Source of the DNA: an uncultured Verrucomicrobiota bacterium
GTDB taxonomy: Bacteria > Verrucomicrobiota > Verrucomicrobiia > Limisphaerales > UBA9464
Direction: 5' to 3'
NCBI GenBank assembly: GCA_903864375.1
Contig: CAIPFS010000303.1
Location: 1-6,869 of the forward strand
Length of the DNA stretch: 6,869 nucleotides
Below the pieces are notes generated by a model. The model ran no database searches. It was not told the DNA's origin and saw only the letters and a list, made by a program, of their open reading frames with translations. How positions within the stretch are numbered: position 1 is the stretch's first letter; each line of letters starts with the position of its first letter. The position numbers were made by a program, and so were the translations under genes. This document shows positions 1 through 5,469 of the stretch, one piece after another.

Positions 1-123
1 CACACCCTGCTGGTTGAGGGCAACGTGCGCGTCCGGGACGGTCAACTCGTTGGAGTGAACCTCGAGGAACTTCTCTCGAAACACCGCAAGGCGGCCCATC
101 GACTTCAACAAAGCGTCCGATAG
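1..123 (+). CDS. Amidohydrolase family protein, C-terminal fragment (8-oxoguanine/cytosine deaminase-like)
   Basis: The first 40 codons of the window are open in frame 1 and end at TAG (121-123); the 5' part lies off the left edge. The translated tail contains VEGNVRVRDGQLVGVNLEEL followed by a basic helix (KHRKAAHRLQQ). This is the usual ending of metal-dependent amidohydrolases of the TrzN/AtzB/8-oxoguanine deaminase type: the last strands of the small composite beta domain (V-x-G-x-V-V-x-D-G-x-L) followed by a terminal helix that begins with a leucine-rich 'DL..L...H' motif. These enzymes remove an amino or chloro group from heterocycles such as oxidised purines, pyrimidines or triazines, in the cytoplasm. 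The catalytic barrel with the HxH metal site is not in the window, so the substrate cannot be stated. The next plus-strand gene, 297 bp downstream, is a substrate-binding protein of a family that often carries heterocyclic compounds, which fits a salvage or catabolic role but does not prove it. The family call is moderately secure; the exact activity is not. Confidence 0.6.
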   Translation, partial: HTLLVEGNVRVRDGQLVGVNLEELLSKHRKAAHRLQQSVR

Positions 124-329
124 CCGCGAAAACCCAATCCTTAAAAGCTATATCCAATGAAGCCCCGATATCCGTTGATCGGTTTTCTGCCTCGAGGAAA
201 CGGCAGCACCCCACCCGCGCTGCTCCGGGGGCAGGCAGGATATAACTGGATCTCAATCGCGCGGCGGGCGTGGGTCAGACGGCGTGCGGTTTGGACCGGT
301 GCGCGTCAGCCCCATCACCCCATCCTTCT

Positions 330-407
330 TTCTCTGAGTTCTCCGTGGTTGATCCGCAGGACAGTGCGCAAGAATCGAACCGCAGAGAGCTCAGAAAGCG
401 CAGAGAA
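330..407. repeat. Stem-loop element made of 9-bp CNCAGAGAA-like tandem units in inverted orientation
   Basis: The right arm reads AAC followed by three 9-bp units: CGCAGAGAG (381-389), CTCAGAAAG (390-398) and CGCAGAGAA (399-407). The left arm, read on the minus strand, is AAC followed by CACGGAGAA (347-339) and CTCAGAGAA (338-330). The two arms therefore carry the same AAC-plus-units pattern in opposite directions. They can pair over about 20 bp (333-353 with 374-395) with one mismatch, one bulged base and two G-U pairs, leaving a loop at 354-373. From general knowledge, dispersed repeats resembling 'accacagagaacacagag' are frequent between genes in verrucomicrobial and some other environmental genomes; membership in that class is my inference. 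The element sits 13 bp before the ATG of the substrate-binding protein gene, so it would lie in that gene's leader if transcription starts further upstream. Confidence 0.7.
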
Positions 408-420
408 CCACTTTATTTCA

Positions 421-1446
421 ATGGCGTCTGTTGGCGTCGCATGGGCGGGCGATAAGCTGTTCTTTGGAAGACTACGTGCCCTCCTATCGGGACTCGTCTT
501 GGTCCTGTTCGCAGGGACCGGCATCACTCCCCTTCAGCTCCGTGCCGAGGAAATGACCCGGATCCGTCTCCTGACCGACTGGTATCCGGATCCGGAGCGG
601 GGTGGTTATTATTGCGCCCAACTCAAGGGTTACTATCGAGCCGCCGGTTTGGACGTGGAGATCATCCCTGGAGGTCCCAATAACGGACCCATCCAGCGCC
701 TTTTGACCGGGCGCTTGGAATTTCTGCTCAGCACCTCGGGCGACGTGTTGATTCAGGCATCCAAGGGACTCCCCCTGGTGGCCGTCTCTGCCGTCATGCA
801 GCATGATCCCCAGGCGATCCTGGTGCATGAGGGCTCACCGGTCCGCCGATTCGAGGATCTGGAAGGACGAACCGTCACAGCCACCCCGGGAGCCGTCTGG
901 CTGCAATACGTCCGGAAACGCTACGGGCTGACGCACCTCCGGGAAAGCCCTTCCACCCAAAGCATTGCCAACTTCATCCATGACACGAACGTCATTATGC
1001 AGTGCTTCGTCACCTCCGAGCCATACTTTGCCCGCGAAGCCGGAATCAAAACCCGGACCCTGGCGATTGAAGACGATCGATTCAAACCGTACCGGGTTCT
1101 GGTCACCTCTCGCTCCTTCCTCGAGCAGCATCCGGAGGCGGTTCGCGCTTTCGTGACGGCCACCCTGCAAGGCTGGAAGGAATACCTTTCCCACCCGGCC
1201 GAGGTGGACCGCGAACTCCTGCGACTGAACCCGGAATTAAACCCCTCCAAGATGGAGTATTCCTGGCGTGCCCTGAAGGACGGAAACTTCGTTCTGGGCG
1301 ATCCCACAAAGGGCGAAATTCAAGGCGTCTGGGATGAGAAACGCTTGAAGGCGGAGGCGGATATTCTCAAGGAATTGGGGCTGCTGAAGCACGACTATGA
1401 CCATCGCCTGGCGTTCGATGTGCGGTTTTCCTCAAACGGACGGTAA
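421..1446 (+). CDS. ABC transporter substrate-binding protein, NMT1/THI5-like (SsuA/ThiY type)
   Basis: This is a 341-residue exported binding protein that would deliver a small organic ligand to an ABC importer. Residues 17-42 look like a signal peptide: basic RLR, hydrophobic core LLSGLVLVLFAG and a likely cleavage after LRA (42). The NMT1 pattern follows: a TDWYPDPE opening strand (52-59), GGYYCAQLKGYY helix (61-72), GLDVEIIPGG (76-85), the FLLSTSGDVLIQA segment (101-113), an EDLEGRTV strand after the first lobe (145-152), the FIHDTNVIMQCFVTSEPYFA hinge region (185-204) and a C-terminal IQGVWDEK...LKELGLL helix (300-322). Length and domain order are normal for the family. The frame is open back to an ATG at 157, but those extra 88 codons run through the intergenic repeat and show no protein-like character, so the ATG at 421 is preferred. 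There is no clear Shine-Dalgarno sequence; a purine-rich AGAGAA lies about 14 bp upstream. No permease or ATPase gene is present here. Ligand is unknown; pyrimidine or thiamine precursors, riboflavin, nitrate/taurine-like compounds are all possible for this fold. Confidence 0.85.
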   Translation: MASVGVAWAGDKLFFGRLRALLSGLVLVLFAGTGITPLQLRAEEMTRIRLLTDWYPDPERGGYYCAQLKGYYRAAGLDVEIIPGGPNNGPIQRLLTGRLEFLLSTSGDVLIQASKGLPLVAVSAVMQHDPQAILVHEGSPVRRFEDLEGRTVTATPGAVWLQYVRKRYGLTHLRESPSTQSIANFIHDTNVIMQCFVTSEPYFAREAGIKTRTLAIEDDRFKPYRVLVTSRSFLEQHPEAVRAFVTATLQGWKEYLSHPAEVDRELLRLNPELNPSKMEYSWRALKDGNFVLGDPTKGEIQGVWDEKRLKAEADILKELGLLKHDYDHRLAFDVRFSSNGR

Positions 1447-1448
1447 TA

Positions 1449-1464
1449 CGGCCTCCCGGGGCCG
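1449..1464 (+). terminator. Small GC-rich hairpin just after the binding-protein stop codon
   Basis: CGGCC (1449-1453) pairs perfectly with GGCCG (1460-1464) around a six-base loop, two bases past the TAA at 1444-1446. There is no run of T after it, so it is not a textbook intrinsic terminator. It may pause transcription or protect the 3' end, or be a chance result of high GC. Confidence 0.25.
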
Positions 1465-1546
1465 GCGTCAGCCTGAGGGAACAGGGACCCACCCAACCAC
1501 AGGTTTCCCGGTTGACGCCCACGAAAGCCCATCCGTAGCCTTAGAA

Positions 1547-4252
1547 GTGATCGTCCGCGACCGTCAACTTGACCCTGTTCCAACCGGCTCACCGGGCATC
1601 GCCGGGCCTTTCAGGAGGGCACCGGTCGGTGCCCTGTTTGTTCTGATGGCCTGGAGCTTGCTGGCTGGTTGCACCCCGTCCCGCGGATTTGATGGCAATG
1701 GAAGCCATCCGGTCAGCCGCGTGGGGATCGACGGAACCGATCGCTATGTGATTCCAACCGGTCAATTGCTGACGCCCGCCGGCATTCAGGTGGAACTTCC
1801 CGGAATGCGGCCCCAGGTGCTCGCGCTAAGCCCCGACCAACATCTCCTGGTCACCGCAGGAAAGCAAAACGTCCTGGTCTTCCTGGACCCCGTCACAGGA
1901 AAAGAGCTTCAGCGGTGCTCCCTTACCGGCCCATCCCCCGGGAAAGGCTCCCCTACCGTCGAAATCGGGTTGACCGGCCTCCTCTTTTCCCCGGATGGCC
2001 ATCAACTTTTCCTCTCGACTGATGATGGAACGGTCCGCGCATTCACCGTCGAGGGAACCAACGTCTCCCCCGTTCCCCGAGCGATTCCCCTGCCCCCGTT
2101 TGGAGACGGCAGGAAGGATGCGCCCACCGGCCTGGCCGTTTCTTTGGACGGACGGCGGCTGTATGTCGCTGGGAACATCAGCAACCGCCTGCTGGAATTT
2201 GAGGCGGATACCGGCAGGCTCCTGAGATCCTGGGCAACGGGCGTCGCTCCTTTTGAGGTGGTCCTGGTGGGAAACAAGGCGTTTGTCAGCAATGTGGGAG
2301 GGCCACTGCCGGGTGCTGGGGATCTCACGGCGCCCGCCGGGCGTGACTCCACGGTTCGGGTCGACCCGGTTCGTTTCATTGCCAATTCAGGTTCGGTGAC
2401 CGTCGTCCACCTGGAAACCGACCGCCCCGCAACGGAGGTTTTGGTCCAACTCCATCCCACGGCTCTGGCAGTTTCACCCGACCAGAAATTTGTCGTCGTC
2501 GCCAATACCGGCAGCGACACCCTGAGCGTGATTGATGCAAAGACCGATGCGGTGGTCGAACGGGTCTCTGTTCGCCACGACCCCGGCGATCCGTTCGGCG
2601 CACAACCGAATGCCCTCGCTTTCAACCCCAATGGACGGGAGCTCTATGTTGGCAATGGATCGCAAAATGCGATTGCGGTGATTCGCTTCGATCCGCGACG
2701 AAACGGCTCACACCTTCGGGGGCTGATTCCTGTGGGTTGGTTTCCCGGAGCGGTGGCCTTCCATAAGCCTTCCGAAACGTTGTGCGTCGCCAATATCAAG
2801 GGACTCGGTGCCATCCAACGATTCAAACCCGGCGAGGAGGTCCAACTGACCAGTCATTCCTTTTATGGTGCCATCTCGCTGGTGCCGCTTCCCACGAAGG
2901 GAGAACTCCGGTCCATGACCCGCAACGCCCTGGAAAACCTGCGGTATCCCCGGCTGATCAACGCCCGACATCTGCCTCGTCCAAACCAGCCCGCCCGTCC
3001 GGTGCCGGAACGCGTCGGAGAACCGAGCGTGTTCCAGCATGTCGTTTATATCATCAAGGAAAACCGGACCTACGATCAGGTGCTGGGCGACCTGCCGCAG
3101 GGCAACGGAAATCCAAAGTTCTGCACGTTTGGTGAGACCACCACGCCGAATCAGCACAAGATCGCCCGCGAATTTGTCCTGCTCGACAACACCTACTGTT
3201 CCGGGGTCCAGAGCGCCGATGGTCATCAATGGACCGACAGCGGTCTCGCCAACGAATACACCGAACGACAATTGACCGCCGGATATCCCCGGAGTTATTC
3301 CGGGGGCAAGGGTGCGGACGCGGTGGACGCCCTTTCCTGGACCTCCTCCGGTTTCATCTGGGACAGAGCCAGGGCCAGCGGAAGGAGCTTTCGGAACTAC
3401 GGTGAATGGATGCTCAGCGGTTCCGGATGGCGTCATAAATCGGATCACAAAGGTGAGCCGGAGTGGCTCGATTTCTGGTACGATTATCAACGTCAGAGTC
3501 AGGAGACGATCGCGCGTTCCACGCCGTCCATCGAGTCCCTCCGCTCCATCAGCGATTCCGATGCCGTGGGCTGGGACCTCCGGGTTCCCGATGTGGTCCG
3601 AGCCGCCGAGTTCATTCGCGAACTTCACCGTTTTGAGGACGACGGAAATTTTCCGGCATTCTCACTGATTTTCCTCCCCAACGACCACACGGGAGGAACC
3701 CGGGAAAAGTTTCCGAGTCCCCGGGCCCAAATCGCCGACAACGATTTGGCCTTGGGCCGGATCGTGGAGGCGCTCAGTCATAGCAAGTTCTGGCCGGAAA
3801 CCTGTCTTTTCGCCATTGAGGATGATGCCCAGGCGGGATGGGATCATGTGAGCGGCTACCGGACCACCTGCTACGTGGCCAGTCCGTACACCAGGCGGGC
3901 TCAAACAGTGAGCGTCCAGTACAACCAGTTGAGCTTGCTTCGCACCATGGAGCTCATCCTGGGATTACCACCGATGAATCAGTTCGATGCCACCGCAACG
4001 CCCATGGAGGAATGCTTCACGGCAACGCCTGACCTGACCCCGTTTACCAGCGTCCCCAACCAGGTGCCCCTCGATGAAATCAATCCACCGCCGAAAAAGA
4101 TAGCCGATGGAATCCTCCGACAGGATTCCCTGGTGTCGGCTTCGCTGGACCTCGATGAAGAGGATCAATGCCCGGAGGACGTGTTGAACCGGATTCTGTG
4201 GCGTTCCGTGAAGGGGTCTCTCGAGCCGTATCCGGGGTGGGCAACGAAATAG
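1547..4252 (+). CDS. Lipoprotein: YncE-family beta-propeller fused to alkaline phosphatase-like phosphoesterase
   Basis: This is a predicted 901-residue envelope lipoprotein (from GTG 1547). A basic FRR, the hydrophobic ALFVLMAWSLLAGC stretch and lipobox LAGC place the lipidated Cys at residue 42. Residues about 87-445 contain repeated YVTN/WD-like blades (LALSPDQHLLVTAG, GLLFSPDGHQLFLS, LAVSLDGRRLYVAGN, LAVSPDQKFVVVANTGSDTLSVID, LAFNPNGRELYVGN, VAFHKPSETLCVAN), at least six. From about 495 a phosphoesterase domain (Pfam Phosphoesterase, AcpA/phospholipase C group) begins with VVYIIKENRTYDQVLGD (E505, N506), then SADGHQW (S556, candidate nucleophile region), PNDHTGGT (D713, H714) and AIEDDAQAGWDHV (E758, D759, D766, H767), the expected metal and active-site motifs, followed by ASPYTRR and a LELILGLPPMNQFDA-like segment. 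It ends in a conserved-looking LNRILWRSVKG tail. The same two-domain architecture is known in bacteria as 'bifunctional YncE/alkaline phosphatase family protein'. It probably hydrolyses a phosphate ester outside the cytoplasm; the substrate is unknown. The start is uncertain: ATG 1397 (overlapping the previous gene by 50 bp) and ATG 1418 are also in frame, but their extra residues look non-coding. Confidence 0.88.
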   Translation: MIVRDRQLDPVPTGSPGIAGPFRRAPVGALFVLMAWSLLAGCTPSRGFDGNGSHPVSRVGIDGTDRYVIPTGQLLTPAGIQVELPGMRPQVLALSPDQHLLVTAGKQNVLVFLDPVTGKELQRCSLTGPSPGKGSPTVEIGLTGLLFSPDGHQLFLSTDDGTVRAFTVEGTNVSPVPRAIPLPPFGDGRKDAPTGLAVSLDGRRLYVAGNISNRLLEFEADTGRLLRSWATGVAPFEVVLVGNKAFVSNVGGPLPGAGDLTAPAGRDSTVRVDPVRFIANSGSVTVVHLETDRPATEVLVQLHPTALAVSPDQKFVVVANTGSDTLSVIDAKTDAVVERVSVRHDPGDPFGAQPNALAFNPNGRELYVGNGSQNAIAVIRFDPRRNGSHLRGLIPVGWFPGAVAFHKPSETLCVANIKGLGAIQRFKPGEEVQLTSHSFYGAISLVPLPTKGELRSMTRNALENLRYPRLINARHLPRPNQPARPVPERVGEPSVFQHVVYIIKENRTYDQVLGDLPQGNGNPKFCTFGETTTPNQHKIAREFVLLDNTYCSGVQSADGHQWTDSGLANEYTERQLTAGYPRSYSGGKGADAVDALSWTSSGFIWDRARASGRSFRNYGEWMLSGSGWRHKSDHKGEPEWLDFWYDYQRQSQETIARSTPSIESLRSISDSDAVGWDLRVPDVVRAAEFIRELHRFEDDGNFPAFSLIFLPNDHTGGTREKFPSPRAQIADNDLALGRIVEALSHSKFWPETCLFAIEDDAQAGWDHVSGYRTTCYVASPYTRRAQTVSVQYNQLSLLRTMELILGLPPMNQFDATATPMEECFTATPDLTPFTSVPNQVPLDEINPPPKKIADGILRQDSLVSASLDLDEEDQCPEDVLNRILWRSVKGSLEPYPGWATK

Positions 4253-4305
4253 CCTCGCTTTTGATTTCAGGCTTTTGCTTCGATCTTTTGAGTCCCGGAT
4301 GAGAA

Positions 4306-4352
4306 CGGACACCATTGCTGACGGGCTCGGGAAATGACCGCAGTGGTGTCTG
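4306..4352 (+). other. Intergenic RNA stem-loop, 13-bp stem
   Basis: Bases 4306-4318 (CGGACACCATTGC) pair without a mismatch with 4340-4352 (GCAGTGGTGTCTG), using two G-U pairs, around a 21-base loop. It starts 54 bp after the phosphoesterase stop and ends 64 bp before the ATG of the Ig-like gene. No T-run follows, so it is not a standard intrinsic terminator. It could be a 3'-end stabiliser, a processing site, or a leader structure of the downstream gene. The G-U pairs mean the stem is stronger as RNA of the plus strand (minus-strand RNA would have A-C mismatches there). Confidence 0.45.
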
Positions 4353-4415
4353 GAAAACCGCCAATCGGGCGAGAGACTGTCTGGATTTTTGCCGTCCAAA
4401 GTTCTATTCGTGGCC

Positions 4416-5408
4416 ATGAAATTGAATCTCCATAGGTGTCCACTGCTCCTCGCGATTCTGCTCCAAACGTCACCGCTTTGGCGCACCGTCACCACAGGAA
4501 TAGGTCTTCCTGCTGGATCGGGGATCGCTTTCCTCCGGCAGTTCCTATTGTTGGGCGGAATCGTCGGAAGTATCGATGCATTATCCGGGGCAACGGGACC
4601 ATCGATCACGCCAAAAACCTATTCTGGAAAGGTGGGAAAGCAGGCTAATTTCACGGTGGAGATACAAAACGACTTCTCGTACATTATCGACCAAGTCAAA
4701 TGGGCTCCAATCCTTCCCCCGGGGCAACTGCCCCCGGGTCTTGGTCTTGTTTCCAACCAGATCTCCTTCGACCCCGTCATCATCAGTGCCTCCATTCGGG
4801 GAAAGCCGACCCAGGCCGGTACTTACCAGGTTTTGGTCACGATTGGAGATAGCTCGTCGGTCGATTTTTCCACTTCAGCGACGCTCACATTGCAGATCGC
4901 CCCTCCGGACCTTCCGGCCACCATCGTCAGCGGACCGACGGATCAGACGGTGACCCAGGGCAGCGATACTGAGTTCGCGGTGGTTGTCTCTGGTTCCACG
5001 CCCATCTCCTACCAATGGTATTTTGACGGAAACAAACGACTGGACGGAGCGACCAATTCCACACTCGTCCTGCCCCACGTCCCGTTAACAGCGGCTGGTA
5101 CTTATTCCGTAGCGGTCACTAATTCATTCGGGGGGCAAATGAGTTCCCCAGCCCGACTTACTGTGAATCCACCCGTGATCGTTCCTCCGTTTGCGATAAC
5201 GTCAGTACGGACTGCGGGCGGACAATTCCAGTTTGAATTTCCAACGGTGCCCGGACCAAGTTACCAAGTCCAATTCGTTCCTGTATTGGGCAAGTCGAAC
5301 TGGTTGACGGTCAGCAATTTCCCGCCGGCCACCCACATCGGAACCGCTCAATTCGTCACGCCTTTGAGTGGGACACGGGGTTGGTACCGGGTGGTTTCGG
5401 TTCCTTAG
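4416..5408 (+). CDS. Secreted Ig-like domain protein with verrucomicrobial-type C-terminal module
   Basis: This is a 330-residue predicted exported protein of unknown specific function. The N-terminus (MKLNLHRCPLLLAILL) has basic residues and a short hydrophobic core; a second hydrophobic stretch, FLRQFLLLGGIVGSI, lies at about 40-53, so the cleavage site is unclear and a membrane-anchored form is possible. Residues about 66-162 resemble a putative-Ig/He_PIG cadherin-like fold: the LPPGLGLVSNQISFDP and IRGKPTQAGTYQVLVTIGD pattern is characteristic. Residues about 168-250 form a second Ig-like domain (GPTDQTVTQGSDTEFAVVV, ISYQWYFDG, AAGTYSVAVTNSFGG); it lacks the cysteine pair of animal Ig domains, as is usual in bacterial versions. 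The last 70 residues (FQFEFPTVPGPSYQVQF, SNWLTVSNFP, GWYRVVSVP) match a short beta-rich ending that I associate with many verrucomicrobial surface proteins. A TTG at 4389 is in frame, but ATG 4416 gives the better signal sequence. No strong ribosome-binding site is visible. Likely role: adhesion or scaffold at the cell surface, by inference only. Confidence 0.75.
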   Translation: MKLNLHRCPLLLAILLQTSPLWRTVTTGIGLPAGSGIAFLRQFLLLGGIVGSIDALSGATGPSITPKTYSGKVGKQANFTVEIQNDFSYIIDQVKWAPILPPGQLPPGLGLVSNQISFDPVIISASIRGKPTQAGTYQVLVTIGDSSSVDFSTSATLTLQIAPPDLPATIVSGPTDQTVTQGSDTEFAVVVSGSTPISYQWYFDGNKRLDGATNSTLVLPHVPLTAAGTYSVAVTNSFGGQMSSPARLTVNPPVIVPPFAITSVRTAGGQFQFEFPTVPGPSYQVQFVPVLGKSNWLTVSNFPPATHIGTAQFVTPLSGTRGWYRVVSVP

Positions 5409-5423
5409 TTTGTCGGGCTTCTG

Positions 5424-5439
5424 AAGGAGCAAACTCCTT
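5424..5439. terminator. Perfect short hairpin between convergent genes
   Basis: AAGGAG (5424-5429) and CTCCTT (5434-5439) form a perfect 6-bp stem with a CAAA loop, in the 61-bp gap between the plus-strand Ig-like gene (stop 5406-5408) and the minus-strand sugar-binding gene (stop 5472-5470). The position suits a bidirectional terminator. There is no T-run on either side, so termination is not shown by sequence alone. Confidence 0.35.
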
Positions 5440-5469
5440 GGGTAATGGCGTAAATTCGGACGTTCCTCC

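Noticed and set aside
241..246. TATAAC as a -10 promoter element
   Set aside because: No acceptable -35 hexamer is found 16-18 bp upstream, and a single A/T-rich hexamer is expected by chance in this gap.
124..420. TPP riboswitch or other metabolite riboswitch ahead of the NMT1-type gene
   Set aside because: The binding-protein family made this worth looking for, and CTGAG occurs in the left repeat arm, but the remaining conserved TPP-aptamer segments are not present and the fold is explained by the 9-bp repeat arms.
1547..1574. Similarity of GTGATCGTCCGCGACCGTCAAC to the amidohydrolase tail at 34-57 as a duplication remnant
   Set aside because: About 19 of 24 bases agree, but the similarity stops at once on both sides and the encoded residues diverge; too short to separate from chance in GC-rich coding sequence.
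1610..1672. Twin-arginine (Tat) signal in the phosphoesterase lipoprotein
   Set aside because: The RR pair is followed by A-P-V, not by the x-F-L-K pattern, and the LAGC lipobox with an ordinary hydrophobic core fits Sec export with lipidation.
2002..2631. Minus-strand open frame of about 209 codons over the beta-propeller
   Set aside because: It is a Ser/Thr/Arg-rich shadow of the repeated propeller coding sequence, without start-site or domain support.
2708..3628. Long minus-strand open frame (about 306 codons) opposite the phosphoesterase gene
   Set aside because: The plus strand here encodes a clearly conserved propeller and phosphatase domain; the minus-strand product is Gly/Pro/Arg-rich with no recognisable motif, as expected of a shadow frame in GC-rich coding DNA.
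3965..4609. Minus-strand open frame of about 214 codons spanning the gene end and the intergenic gap
   Set aside because: It overlaps the conserved C-terminus of the phosphoesterase gene and the signal peptide of the Ig-like gene on the other strand, and its product resembles no family I know.
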